A stretch of 64,000 nucleotides of DNA from contig NZ_PVZC01000007.1 of assembly GCF_003002095.1 (NCBI RefSeq), positions 248,001 through 312,000 of the forward strand. Reading direction: 5' to 3'. The notes under the pieces are model-generated. The model did no database searches and was not told where the DNA came from. It saw only the letters and a list, made by a program, of their open reading frames with translations. Shown in pieces: positions 25,013 to 32,831 of this stretch. This stretch comes from Allonocardiopsis opalescens. Its GTDB lineage: Bacteria > Actinomycetota > Actinomycetes > Streptosporangiales > Streptosporangiaceae. Each line of letters opens with the position of its first letter. Positions within the stretch are counted from its first letter, which is position 1. The position numbers and the translations under genes are program-made.

Positions 25013-25537
25013 GTGGCCACCTCTCCCCCAATGGACCCGCCCTCGGCGACCCCCGCCGTCCTCCAGGCGCCGCTGCGCGAGCAGTTCGACGCCTTCCTCG
25101 ACGAGTACCGCGCCGCGCTGCACCGCTGCCTGGACGGGCTGACCGAGGAGCAGGCGCGGCGGTCGCTGGTCGCGTCGAAGACGACGCTGCTGGGGCTGGT
25201 CAAGCACGTCACCTTCGTGGAGCAGGTCTGGTTCGACGAGGCGATCACCTGCCGGTCCCGCGCCGAGATCGGCATCCCCGGCACGCCCGACGAGAGCTTC
25301 GACCTGGACGACGGCGACACCGTCGCCTCCGTCCAGGAGGAGTACCGGCGCGTGTGCGCGGCCTCGCGCGGGGCCGCGGCCGCCTTGGCACTCGACGACG
25401 TGGTGCACGGCAACCGGCGGGGGCCGCTGCCGATGCGCTGGATCTACCTGCACATGCTGCGCGAACTCGCCCAGCACTGCGGCCACGCCGAGATCCTGCG
25501 CGAGCAGATCCTCGGCGGCGCCCCGCGGCGCGACTAG
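25013..25537 (+). CDS. DinB family protein (DUF664)
   Basis: A 174-residue four-helix-bundle protein of the DinB/DUF664 group. LREQFDAFLDEYRAALHRCL begins the first helix; LLGLVKHVTFVEQVWFDEAI and LHMLRELAQHCGHAEILREQ carry the His residues (His ~66, ~146, ~150) that form the usual metal-binding triad. Family members include bacillithiol- and mycothiol-dependent transferases, so a mycothiol S-transferase or detoxification role is plausible. GTG start without a strong ribosome binding site. The 175 nt upstream contain a short open tail ending VRGEAAKTLARLER that may be a gene relic but could not be assigned. Confidence 0.88.
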   Translation: MATSPPMDPPSATPAVLQAPLREQFDAFLDEYRAALHRCLDGLTEEQARRSLVASKTTLLGLVKHVTFVEQVWFDEAITCRSRAEIGIPGTPDESFDLDDGDTVASVQEEYRRVCAASRGAAAALALDDVVHGNRRGPLPMRWIYLHMLRELAQHCGHAEILREQILGGAPRRD

Positions 25538-25714
25538 CCGGTGTGCGCCGGGTGCCGCGAGGTGGCGTGAGCGTCGGAGTTCCGCCAAGGCGTGGCCGCA
25601 CCGCCGCGCGTACGGGGCCGCCCCTCGTCGCCCCATCGCTTGAAGGCCCGTCATCGAGCCGGGGACGCCTCACGGCCCCGGCCATGAGGGGAAACCGCAG
25701 ACAGGAGTGAGCCC

Positions 25715-26680
25715 ATGACGTCCAAGCCGCCGGTCACCCTTGATGACGTGCGCGACGCGGCCGCCCGGATCGAGGGCGTGGCGCACCGCACCCCCGTGCT
25801 GCGCTCGCGCACCCTGGACCGGCTGGTGGGCGCGCAGGTGTTCCTGAAGTGCGAGAACTTCCAGCGGGTGGGGGCCTTCAAGTTCCGCGGCGCCTACAAC
25901 GCGGCCGCGCGGCTGCCGCGCGAGCGGCTGGCGGCGGGCGTCGCGGCCTGGTCCTCGGGCAACCACGCCCAGGCCGTCGCCCTGGCGGCGCGGGAGCTGG
26001 GCACCAAGGCGGTGATCCTGATGCCCGAGGACGCACCCGGCTCCAAGGTGGCGGCGACCACCGGCTACGGCGCCGAGGTCGTCACCTACGACCGCTACAG
26101 CGGTGACCGCACCGCCATCGGCGAGGCCCTGGCCGCCGAGCGCGGCCTGGCCCTCATCCCGCCCTACGAGCACCCCCACGTCATCGCCGGCCAGGGCACC
26201 GCCGCCCTGGAACTGCTGGCGGAGACCGGGGAACTCGACATGCTGGTGGCCCCGGTCGGCGGCGGCGGCCTGATGGCCGGCTGCGCCATCACCGCCACCG
26301 CCCTGCACCCGGGCATCCGCATGGTCGGCGTCGAACCCGAGGCCGGAGACGACACCGCCCGCTCGCTCACAGCAGGCCACCGCGTCACCATCGACGTCCC
26401 CCGCACCATCGCCGACGGCCAGGCCGTCCCCACCCCGGGCGAGCTGACCTTCTCCGTCAACCAGCGCCTGGTCGACACCATCGCCCTGGTCACCGACGAC
26501 GAACTGCGCCACGCGATGCGCTTCGCCTTCGAACGGCTGAAACTCGTCATAGAGCCGAGCGGCGCCAGCGGCCTGGCCGCTCTACTGTCCGGACGCGTCG
26601 AGAACGTGCCGCCGCGCATCGGCGTGATCATCTCGGGCGGCAACATCGACACCGGACGCTTCGCGGAGCTGTGCGGGTGA
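25715..26680 (+). CDS. Threonine/serine dehydratase (PLP-dependent, biodegradative type)
   Basis: A 321-residue fold-type II PLP enzyme. The Schiff-base lysine is Lys56 in VGAFKFRGA. Other signatures are AAWSSGNHAQAVALAARELG (substrate loop), the phosphate-binding VGGGGLMAG near residue 186, and GVIISGGNID near the end. There is no C-terminal ACT/regulatory domain, so it is the short catabolic form that deaminates L-threonine or L-serine to the 2-oxo acid; serine racemase-like members share this layout. An AGGAG ribosome binding site precedes the ATG. A degenerate copy of its 3' end lies about 340 nt downstream. Confidence 0.9.
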   Translation: MTSKPPVTLDDVRDAAARIEGVAHRTPVLRSRTLDRLVGAQVFLKCENFQRVGAFKFRGAYNAAARLPRERLAAGVAAWSSGNHAQAVALAARELGTKAVILMPEDAPGSKVAATTGYGAEVVTYDRYSGDRTAIGEALAAERGLALIPPYEHPHVIAGQGTAALELLAETGELDMLVAPVGGGGLMAGCAITATALHPGIRMVGVEPEAGDDTARSLTAGHRVTIDVPRTIADGQAVPTPGELTFSVNQRLVDTIALVTDDELRHAMRFAFERLKLVIEPSGASGLAALLSGRVENVPPRIGVIISGGNIDTGRFAELCG

Positions 26681-26789
26681 GGGACGGGCGGCGGGCGGGC
26701 TTTTGGACCCGTCCTCCTCGCGCGCTCCGATGATGCCGGCGGCATCCGGATCGCGCAGCACGCCCACCACGCTCGACAACTCGATCCAC

Positions 26790-26981
26790 CGGGCCGACGG
26801 CGAACTGCCCGTCAACGCCTATGCCGACCCGGTCTTCCGCCACAGGCGCCGGGTCGACGACGGTATGTTCGACGTGCGCTGGATCGGCCCCGGCGAGCTG
26901 GCCGACCTCCCCGTCCACCACACCCAGCGGCTGCGCCTGCACCATGCCGCCATCTCTGGGGACGGTCCTTACCTCGGCTGA
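26790..26981 (+). pseudogene. Remnant of a NUDIX hydrolase C-terminus
   Basis: An open stretch reads ELPVNAYADPVFRHRRRVDD, then GMFDVRWIGPGELADLPVHH and TQRLRLHHA, ending in PYLG. This resembles the C-terminal part of actinobacterial NUDIX hydrolases (the WI-P-EL--LP-H-TQRLR pattern), but no NUDIX box precedes it and no start with a ribosome binding site is visible. It appears to be a 5'-deleted relic. Confidence 0.5.
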
Positions 26982-27018
26982 CGGACCCGCGCAGCCGAGT
27001 TCGACTCGGCTACCGAGC

Positions 27019-27083
27019 CGCGCATCGGCGTGATCCCGGGCGGCAGCATCGACGCACACCGGTTGCCGAACTGCGCGGCTGGA
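27019..27083 (+). pseudogene. Degenerate duplicate of the threonine dehydratase 3' end
   Basis: The reading PRIGVIPGGSIDAHRLPNCA parallels the dehydratase tail PRIGVIISGGNIDTGRFAEL. Nucleotide similarity is limited to about 65 nt. It marks duplication and decay near the edge of the lower-GC block. Confidence 0.6.
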
Positions 27084-27105
27084 GGAACAGCCCTGGTCTG
27101 TGGTG

Positions 27106-27302
27106 AATGTGTGCGCCTTCGGGACCTGCTGTGGGACTCGGGCCGGCTTCGCCCGGTCAGGCGGTCGCCCTCTTGGCGGACCAGCGCGTAGTGAAGAGCG
27201 GCACGCGCTGCTTCTCGCCCTGGGCTGCGGTGCTCGTAGCACCAGAGCCAGACACCGGAGTAGTCGGTGTAGCCGCTGGTAGTGGCGTTCTGCGGCTGGG
27301 GT
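27106..27302. pseudogene. Mosaic copy of fragments of two nearby genes
   Basis: The first 40 nt nearly repeat the 3' end of the DUF6879 gene (CVRLRDLLWDS coding sequence at 31749-31787). The next ~145 nt, read on the minus strand, repeat the centre of the 165-residue hypothetical gene at 30.28-30.43 kb: NATTSGYTDYSGVWL and ALHYALVRQEGDRLT stay in frame. The two parents lie 3-4.6 kb away in different orientations, so this is a rearranged duplicate without a start or stop of its own. The remaining ~105 nt to the ArsR promoter show nothing recognisable. Confidence 0.75.
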
Positions 27303-27408
27303 GGCTACGTCGCTCCCACCCGGCAACGGATGTCGGTCTCGTTCGGCACCGGCATCGATGAGGCGTACCGGATGTCGATTGACGTCGACACCACGGAGAG
27401 ACATTGGG

Positions 27409-27439
27409 TTGTACTTATATAAGTGAGTCCTGGTAGAAT
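27409..27439 (+). promoter_or_regulatory. ArsR promoter and operator
   Basis: TTGTAC (27409-27414) and TAGAAT (27434-27439), 19 nt apart, form a promoter-like pair. The perfect palindrome ACTTATATAAGT (27413-27424) overlaps the -35 side. The GTG start lies 8 nt after the -10 and has no ribosome binding site, so the mRNA is probably leaderless and self-repressed. Confidence 0.7.
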
Positions 27440-27447
27440 GCGGTCTC

Positions 27448-27825
27448 GTGCACGCGTTCGATGTGCTCGGCGACCCGGTGCGCCGGCGCATTCTGGAGCT
27501 GCTCGCCGAGGGCGAGCAGACCTCTGGCGCGGTCACGGACGTGGTCCGGGTCGAGTTCGCACTGTCGCAACCGGCCGTCTCCCAGCATCTGCGCGTTCTG
27601 CGTGAGAACGGGTTCGCGTCGGTCCGGGCTGAGGGGGCTCGCCGGTTCTACGCCGTCGAGGCCGGGCCGCTGCGCGAGGTCGACGCGTGGTTGGACCGAT
27701 TTCGCAGGTCCTGGGACCAGCGACTCGACGCACTGGAGACTGAGCTGGCCCGGGGCAGGCGTGCCGCCCGGCGGCCCGCCGACGCCGGGCCCGGCCGGCC
27801 GCCCAGGCCCGGCGAAGAAGCGTAG
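27448..27825 (+). CDS. ArsR family transcriptional regulator
   Basis: A 125-residue winged-helix repressor. HAFDVLGDPVRRRILELLAE begins the DNA-binding domain, with the recognition helix in FALSQPAVSQHLRVLRENGF and the wing in VRAEGARRFYAVEAGPL. No metal-binding CxC motif is present, so it is not a metal sensor; it belongs to the ArsR group that pairs with AHSA1/START proteins. The next two genes are exactly such proteins on the same strand. Confidence 0.9.
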   Translation: MHAFDVLGDPVRRRILELLAEGEQTSGAVTDVVRVEFALSQPAVSQHLRVLRENGFASVRAEGARRFYAVEAGPLREVDAWLDRFRRSWDQRLDALETELARGRRAARRPADAGPGRPPRPGEEA

Positions 27826-27859
27826 GCACGAGCGATTCCCTAGCGGACGGAGCATGACG

Positions 27860-28510
27860 ATGAAGGATGTACTCGACGAACTGGCCGCCGCCCGCCGGAA
27901 GATGGGCACGGCGACCCTGCCCGCCGGTGAGGCCTACACCATGGAGCTGAGGCGTCGCTACGACGCGCACCTCGACGACGTGTGGGACGCCATCACCAGC
28001 CCCGAGCGGCTGAGCCGCTGGATGAAGCCGGTCACCGGCGACCTGCGCCTCGGCGGGACATTCGAGCTGGACGGCGGCGAGCACGGCGAGATCCTCCGTT
28101 GCGAGCCGCCGCGCCTGCTGCGGGTGTCCTGGATGTTCGGGCCCGGGGCCGACGAGTGGCCAGGCACGAGCGAGGTCGAGGTGCGCCTGTCTCCTGGCCC
28201 GGCCGGGGACACCGAGTTCGAGCTGGTCCACGCCGCGGCCGTCGGAGAGCCCATGTTTCCCACCTACGGCCCTGGTGCCGGCGGCGTCGGCTGGGACCTG
28301 CACCTCCTCACCCTCGCCAAGTTCCTGGGCGACGGCGAGGCTCTCGACCACGAGGAGTTCCGGGCATCGCCCGCCGGACAAGAGTTCAGCCGGCGCAGCG
28401 CCGCCGCCTGGGGCGAGGCCCATCTGGCCGGCGGCGGCGAACCGGACCACGTCGCGGCCGCGGTCGAGGCCACTACCGCGTTCTACCTGGCCACTGGGGA
28501 CGCGCGATGA
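27860..28510 (+). CDS. SRPBCC (AHSA1/START-like) family protein
   Basis: A 216-residue protein with an AHSA1-type START fold: YTMELRRRYDAHLDDVWDAI, TSPERLSRWMKPVTGDLRLG and GTFELDGGEHGEILRCEPPR. Such proteins bind hydrophobic ligands in a helix-grip cavity; no enzymatic function can be assigned. The second of two ATG codons 6 nt apart is preferred since GGAG lies 7 nt before it. The gene lies between the ArsR gene and a second SRPBCC gene whose start overlaps its stop (ATGA). Confidence 0.85.
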   Translation: MKDVLDELAAARRKMGTATLPAGEAYTMELRRRYDAHLDDVWDAITSPERLSRWMKPVTGDLRLGGTFELDGGEHGEILRCEPPRLLRVSWMFGPGADEWPGTSEVEVRLSPGPAGDTEFELVHAAAVGEPMFPTYGPGAGGVGWDLHLLTLAKFLGDGEALDHEEFRASPAGQEFSRRSAAAWGEAHLAGGGEPDHVAAAVEATTAFYLATGDAR

Positions 28511-28998
28511 AGTACACCACCTCGATCGAGATCGCGCTGCCGCGCGACAAGGTGCTCCAGCTGATCGCCGACCCCGCGCAGATGCCGAAGTGGCTGCGGG
28601 GCCTGGTGCTGCACGAGCCGGTGAACGGGGCACACGGCCAGATCGGCACCACCTCGCGCGTTGTGTTGCAGATGGGCAAGCAGCGGATGGAGGCCACCGA
28701 GACCATCACGCGCCTGGAGCCCGCGGACCTGCATGCAGTGCCCGGCTCGGTCGTCGTGCACTACGAACGCGAGATCGCCGCCGAGGGCATGTGGCAGGCC
28801 CAGCGCGACCGGCTGTTCGAAGCCGGTCCGGACAAGACGCTGTGGGAGAGCGAGAGCGAGTTCCGGTTCGACGGTTTGCTGATGCGGCTGGTGGCGCTGC
28901 TGATGCCCGGCTCCTTCCGCAAGCAGTCGCGACAGCACATGCAGGACTTCAAGGCATTCGCCGAACACGGGACGGACGTCCGCCACGGGACGAACTGA
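28507..28998 (+). CDS. SRPBCC family protein
   Basis: A 163-residue polyketide-cyclase-like/START-fold protein: MKYTTSIEIALPRDKVLQLI, ADPAQMPKWLRGL and EFRFDGLLMRLVALLMPGSF with a C-terminal helix SRQHMQDFKAFAEHG. Its start overlaps the previous stop, implying translational coupling in an ArsR-SRPBCC-SRPBCC operon. Ligand unknown. Confidence 0.85.
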   Translation: MKYTTSIEIALPRDKVLQLIADPAQMPKWLRGLVLHEPVNGAHGQIGTTSRVVLQMGKQRMEATETITRLEPADLHAVPGSVVVHYEREIAAEGMWQAQRDRLFEAGPDKTLWESESEFRFDGLLMRLVALLMPGSFRKQSRQHMQDFKAFAEHGTDVRHGTN

Positions 28999-29130
28999 TC
29001 TTCGGCGGTCGCGTTGCCCGGACGGACGAGGTCGGGGTGGGTGTACGGAAGAACGGAGGTTTCGAGTTCTCCGACGCGCGTGTCCTCGTGCATCGACGAG
29101 GGCAGATGTGCGGCGCTTCGCTCCGACCGA

Positions 29131-29424
29131 TCAACGCTCTTTCAGCTTCGGCAGGATGAGGGAGTTGTAGGTCGGCGCATTCTCCCAGCCCGGATCCAGG
29201 GTGCCGACGGTCACCCAGCCCCATTTCCAGTAAGCGCGTTCGGCTGCGACATTTCTGGGCCTGACGAGCAGAGTTGCCCGCTCTTCGGGGCGTCCAGCTA
29301 GAAATTCATCATGCAATACTCGGGCGATTCCTTGTCGCTTCCAAGTCTCGCGAACCAGTATTTCACTGATCGCCACCGTGCGCGAACCGGTTTCGGTGGT
29401 GAGATCACGAGCTTCTTGTCCGCT
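29131..29424 (-). pseudogene. N-terminally truncated GNAT acetyltransferase
   Basis: The frame reads RDLTTETGSRTVAISEILVR, then the acetyl-CoA-binding QGIARVLHDEFLAGRP and a normal tail AERAYWKWGWVTVGTL ... LILPKLKER. Roughly the first 100 residues of a typical GNAT are missing, and upstream the frame runs into unrelated sequence near the DUF397 terminator. A GTG within the frame could start an 81-residue product, but that would lack half of the fold, so a relic is more likely. Confidence 0.65.
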
Positions 29425-29455
29425 TCGACGTGGTGTCGGCCGAGGGCGGGAAGGA

Positions 29456-29484
29456 CGGTCCCCGCCCGATCTGGTCGGGGACCG
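29456..29484 (-). terminator. Hairpin terminator of DUF397 gene
   Basis: Perfect 9-bp stem CGGTCCCCG with an 11-nt loop, 17 nt after the DUF397 stop. Confidence 0.6.
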
Positions 29485-29500
29485 ACTTCATACGCGGGTG

Positions 29501-29683
29501 CTACAGGGCGTCGTTCCGCACGGCACGCAGGAACGCCGACCATTCCGCCCGGTCGAAGGTGATGTGGCCGGCCTCTCGCCTCTTGGTGTCGCGGACGTCG
29601 GCGCGGTCGGCGTGCTCGCGGATCTCGACGCAGTTCGAGGCGCCGTTGCTGTAGCTGGACTTGTGCCACTGGTTGTCGTTCAT
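29501..29683 (-). CDS. DUF397 domain-containing protein
   Basis: A 60-residue protein: MNDNQWHKSSYSNGASNCVE, then IREHADRADVRDTKRREAGH and a FDRAEWSAFLRAV tail, the standard DUF397 pattern. DUF397 proteins accompany XRE/DUF5753 regulators in actinomycetes and resemble BldB/WhiJ-associated partners; the molecular role is not established. GAGGGG-type sequence precedes the ATG. The start region and about 60 nt upstream are nearly identical to those of the second DUF397 gene at 30.5-30.7 kb, indicating tandem duplication. Confidence 0.85.
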   Translation of the reverse strand: MNDNQWHKSSYSNGASNCVEIREHADRADVRDTKRREAGHITFDRAEWSAFLRAVRNDAL

Positions 29684-29844
29684 GGGTGGCCTCTCGTCAG
29701 GTGAGTCAGTGTGGCGGCACCTCCAGATGTTCCCCGCTGCCATGTCAGAGAATCGGGCAACTCTCGGTCATGATGAAATCCCCGGCCGAAGCCAGGGGCG
29801 CGGGCGTATCCATCAGAGGACGCGAGTCAGGCTCGTCAAACCCG

Positions 29845-29940
29845 TCATAGATCGCACTTGCCCGCTTTGAAGTCCGTGACGAAGGCTTGCCAGCTCTTCA
29901 TCGGGGTGAGGACGGTCGGCGCGGACGACGGATCTGGTAC
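29845..29940 (-). pseudogene. DUF397 C-terminal remnant
   Basis: The frame VPDPSSAPTVLTPMKSWQAF followed by VTDFKAGKCDL and a stop matches the end of DUF397 proteins (VLTP-x-x-W-x-AFV--K-G), but the conserved W-KSSYS N-terminal half is absent. With the two intact DUF397 genes on either side this is a third, decayed copy. The rest of the gap from 29684 to 29977 shows no other gene. Confidence 0.6.
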
Positions 29941-29977
29941 GCGGTTTTCTGTCTGACCTTGCGGAACAGCTCCGCCC

Positions 29978-30475
29978 CTACTGCTCGTCGCTGGCCGTGG
30001 AAGGGTGGTTGAAGCGGTCGAGTGTTCCTTGGTCCGTCGATGAACTCTGGAAGACCAGTTCCCATGGCCCGGTGTTCACTTCGAACTCTTTTCCGAAGCC
30101 GATCCATTTTCCCTGCATCCGGCGGCCGGTAGGGTCGGCGAGCAGTTGGATCGCACCGTGGTAGAGGGCGCCCTGGTAGTAGCCTTCGCGTTCGGTCTGC
30201 TCGGTCCAGGTTCCGGTCGCGACCTTGCCACTCACGGTGAGGTCCATTGTCATGGGTGAGGCGGAGGACTCGGGGAGGCTTCGCACGGTCAGGCGGTCGC
30301 CCTCTTGGCGGACCAGCGCGTAGTGGAGACCGGTATGCGCTGTTCCTCGTCCTGAGCTGTAGTACTCGTAACGCGAGAGCCAGACGCCGGAATAGTCGGT
30401 GTGGCCGCTGGTGGTGGCGTTCTGAGCGGCTGGGGAGGCGTTCTCTGTGGGGCCTGCGGTCGGTGTGGACTCCAT
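29978..30475 (-). CDS. Conserved hypothetical protein, beta-rich
   Basis: A 165-residue protein I cannot assign to a named family. The first 30 residues are polar and probably disordered; the rest alternates aromatic and Gly residues (TDYSGVWLSRYEYYSSGRGT, HYALVRQEGDRLTVRSLPES, GKWIGFGKEFEVNTGPWELV), suggesting a single beta-barrel or lipocalin-like domain. Comparable domains occur next to or fused with actinomycete XRE regulators, which fits its place 22 nt after the second DUF397 gene on the same strand. AGGAAG precedes the ATG by 4 nt. A piece of its coding sequence is duplicated at 27.15-27.30 kb. Confidence 0.7.
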   Translation of the reverse strand: MESTPTAGPTENASPAAQNATTSGHTDYSGVWLSRYEYYSSGRGTAHTGLHYALVRQEGDRLTVRSLPESSASPMTMDLTVSGKVATGTWTEQTEREGYYQGALYHGAIQLLADPTGRRMQGKWIGFGKEFEVNTGPWELVFQSSSTDQGTLDRFNHPSTASDEQ

Positions 30476-30497
30476 GGTGCTTCCTGCGCTACCGGTG

Positions 30498-30674
30498 TCA
30501 GTGTGCGGTCTTGACGTGTTCGATGAACCGCGCCCACTCGGCAGCCGGGATCGCCAGGTGTCCCTGGTCCCGGTTCTTCGTGTCCCGGACCAGGACGGTC
30601 GGTCCTTCAGCCACTTCGACGCAGCTGCCACCAGAGCCGCTGTAAATGGACTTGTGCCACTGGATGTCGTTCAT
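30498..30674 (-). CDS. DUF397 domain-containing protein (short)
   Basis: A 58-residue protein: MNDIQWHKSIYSGSGGSCVE, VAEGPTVLVRDTKNRDQGHL and IPAAEWARFIEHVKTAH. All DUF397 landmarks (W-KS-YS, S-CVEVA, VRDTK, W--F) are present. It is the first gene of a minus-strand pair with the 165-residue hypothetical. Divergent from the XRE/DUF6879 cassette, its probable functional partner. Confidence 0.88.
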   Translation of the reverse strand: MNDIQWHKSIYSGSGGSCVEVAEGPTVLVRDTKNRDQGHLAIPAAEWARFIEHVKTAH

Positions 30675-30733
30675 GGGCGGCCTCTCGTCAGGCGAGTCGG
30701 TGTGGCGGCACCTCCAAATGTTCCCGCTGCCAG
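30641..30733. repeat. Duplicated 5' region of DUF397 genes
   Basis: About 92 nt covering the first codons and leader of the short DUF397 gene are repeated at 29650-29742 with few changes (for example GGCGGCACCTCCA[GA]ATGTT in both). The duplication includes non-coding DNA, so it reflects a recent copy event and not coding constraint alone. Confidence 0.75.
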
Positions 30734-30881
30734 CTCGGAGAACCCCACGGCCTACAGCAGGTGCGACCCCGGCCGAGGCCGGGGGTCGGTGTGGGGCGGG
30801 CGCTGTTCACAGACTGCGCCTGCTGGTAGTTGTCCGGCCGGCCTTGACGCCGCAGGTTTGCGCCACGACCATATTTGGCAA

Positions 30882-30897
30882 GCAAAGATTCGCAAAT
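30882..30897 (+). promoter_or_regulatory. Candidate XRE binding repeat
   Basis: GCAAAGATTCGCAAAT lies 18 nt before the first gene of the XRE cassette; GCAAACATTAGCAAAC (32658-32673) spans the stop of the XRE gene. The shared pattern GCAAA-N-ATT-N-GCAAA at both ends of the cassette could be a regulator site. Confidence 0.35.
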
Positions 30898-30914
30898 CCA
30901 TGAAGACGGCGGCC

Positions 30915-31289
30915 ATGCGACTGAGGTTCCTCGGGAAAGAATCGAACGTGGGCGAGTCACCCACCCTCTACGCCAGTGACCAGGGCACCTACATCGTGCA
31001 GGGGTACCGGGTTGGCACAGACCTGCTGGAGTCGCTGCGAGTACCCACTGGTCAGACCTGCGTGGAGATCTACACACGGCTGCTCACTCACCTGGAGAAG
31101 GACGGCCTGGTCGGAGGCGTGCGGATGGAACCGCCGATCGTCCGTGAGTCCGGTGATAGGTGCATCGTCCAGGGCGCCGTGGTGTCGGACGGCGACACCA
31201 GGTCGCAGATGCGAATCCCCGACCACGAAGACTGCGTTGAGATCCCGCGCGACCAGTTCGCGGCTCTCGTCCGGGAGCGCACCAGGTGA
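30915..31289 (+). CDS. Conserved hypothetical protein of the DUF6879/XRE cassette
   Basis: A 124-residue protein with two similar halves: VGESPTLYASDQGTYIVQGY ... TCVEIYTRLL and RESGDRCIVQGAVVSDGDTR ... DCVEIPRDQF. Each half has an I-VQG strand and a C-VEI-R motif, so it looks like an internal tandem duplication of a small alpha/beta unit. Homologues are regularly found just upstream of DUF6879 genes. No function known. Two ATG codons 15 nt apart could start it and neither has a clear ribosome binding site; the second gives the usual MRLRFLGKES beginning. Confidence 0.7.
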   Translation: MRLRFLGKESNVGESPTLYASDQGTYIVQGYRVGTDLLESLRVPTGQTCVEIYTRLLTHLEKDGLVGGVRMEPPIVRESGDRCIVQGAVVSDGDTRSQMRIPDHEDCVEIPRDQFAALVRERTR

Positions 31290-31813
31290 ACCTGGTCAGC
31301 AGTGAGCAGCGCGATGCTCTCATCGACAGAGTCGAGTTGGACGCCTTCCGGCTGGAGTTGCGCGACACCTACCAGGTGTCGTTGGAAGACGGCCCGTATG
31401 CGGATTGGCTGGCGGGGCGGCCTGATGACCATGCGTGGATGGAACCGTGGCTGGCGCGGATCCGGCGGATCAGGGGGCGAGGTGCCCGGGTGCGCCGGGT
31501 TCGTGTGGTCACCGAGCCGTGGACCGACTACATCCGTTGGGAGCATGAGACGACTCCGGTCAATCTGGCCGCCGGTGAGGACATCCGGTGGCTGCCACGC
31601 CATACGGTTCCGGCCGGTGTCGTCTGGCCGTGCGGCGGCCGTGACTGGTGGCTGCTCGACGGTCGGATGGTGGCGGTCAGCCACGTCGACGGCGACGGCA
31701 GGATCGCCGGGGTAGAGGTGGTACGCCATAGACCTGTCGTCGCCGAGTGCGTGCGCCTTCGAGACCTGCTGTGGGACTCTGCAATCCCGCACGACGACTA
31801 CTCCCTGCGCTGA
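31286..31813 (+). CDS. DUF6879 family protein
   Basis: A 175-residue protein with the DUF6879 pattern: AFRLELRDTYQVSLEDGPYA, a Trp-rich centre (WMEPWLARIRRIRGRG, VRVVTEPWTDYIRWEHE) and WWLLDGRMVAVSHVDGDGRI. It begins at GTG overlapping the preceding stop and ends 3 nt before the XRE regulator, so the three genes form one operon. DUF6879 proteins co-occur with XRE/DUF397 pairs in actinomycetes; biochemical role unknown. Confidence 0.85.
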   Translation: MNLVSSEQRDALIDRVELDAFRLELRDTYQVSLEDGPYADWLAGRPDDHAWMEPWLARIRRIRGRGARVRRVRVVTEPWTDYIRWEHETTPVNLAAGEDIRWLPRHTVPAGVVWPCGGRDWWLLDGRMVAVSHVDGDGRIAGVEVVRHRPVVAECVRLRDLLWDSAIPHDDYSLR

Positions 31814-31816
31814 ACC

Positions 31817-32668
31817 ATGTCTAGTACGAGCGCTCATCAAGCACGCGAGAAGTTCGGCGCCCGGTTGCGGGAGATCCGCAAGGGCGCTGGACTCACCGGT
31901 CAGGCCCTGGCCCGACACACCGGGTGGCACCTGTCCAAGATCAGTCGCATCGAGCACGGCAAGCAGAACATCACCGAGGACGACGTCCGTATCTGGTGCC
32001 AGTACTGCGATGCGCAGGAGCAGATGCCGGACCTGATCGCGACGGTACGGCACCTTGACGCGATGTGGATGGAGTGGCGCCGTTCCCTCCAGACCGGAAC
32101 CCACCGCCGCCAGTACAGGTCCATCGCCTTGTACGACAGCACGACCCACTTCCGGGTGTGGGAACCCTTCCTCATCTGGGGAACGCTTCAGACCGCCGAG
32201 TACGCAGGCGTGGTGCTGAGCAATGCTGTCCGGTTCTACGAGCTGCCCGACGACGTCGATGAAGGGGTGGCCGCCCGGATGGAGCGGCAGCAGTACTTGT
32301 ACCGGGGGCACCGTCGCTTCAGTGCGTTGATCAGCGAACGCGCGCTGTACACCAACATCGGCGGTTCTGACGTGATGGTCGGCCAGCTCGACCGGCTGCT
32401 CGCCGTGATGAGCCTGCCTCGACTCAGTCTCGGCATCGTGCCAGCAGCGGCGCCCCATCGGCTCACGGTCGAACACGGATTCGTCATGTTCGACGACCGG
32501 ATGGTCATGGCCGAGACGCTGTCGGCGGAGATGACCATCACCCAGCCCCGAGAGATCGCCCTGTACGCACGTGCCCATGCCATCTACGCGGAGATGGCCG
32601 TCTACGGCGGAGCCGCCAAACAACTCATCTCACAGGCACTTGCCGACTGGACTTCGCGCAAACATTAG
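31817..32668 (+). CDS. XRE family helix-turn-helix regulator with DUF5753 domain
   Basis: A 283-residue regulator. Residues about 10-70 form the Cro/C1-type domain (LREIRKGAGLTGQALARHTG, HLSKISRIEHGKQNITEDDV). The C-terminal DUF5753 domain begins near residue 100 (PFLIWGTLQTAEYAGVVLSN) and ends around FDDRMVMAETLSAEMTITQP. This is the standard partner of DUF397 proteins; members such as BldB-linked WhiJ-like regulators influence development and antibiotic production in Streptomyces. Confidence 0.92.
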   Translation: MSSTSAHQAREKFGARLREIRKGAGLTGQALARHTGWHLSKISRIEHGKQNITEDDVRIWCQYCDAQEQMPDLIATVRHLDAMWMEWRRSLQTGTHRRQYRSIALYDSTTHFRVWEPFLIWGTLQTAEYAGVVLSNAVRFYELPDDVDEGVAARMERQQYLYRGHRRFSALISERALYTNIGGSDVMVGQLDRLLAVMSLPRLSLGIVPAAAPHRLTVEHGFVMFDDRMVMAETLSAEMTITQPREIALYARAHAIYAEMAVYGGAAKQLISQALADWTSRKH

Positions 32669-32831
32669 CAAACTCCTTGAGTGGCTTCCTCAGACCGCCA
32701 TACCTTCGGGTCATGGCGAGCACCAACTGGCACCTCGTCTGAGCAAGCCGAATATAAAAGGGTCGTCCCGCGATGGTGCGTCCGTACCTGCTCGCTCATG
32801 AGCGTGCGCAGCTGGCCGCGGCGGTGTCCCG

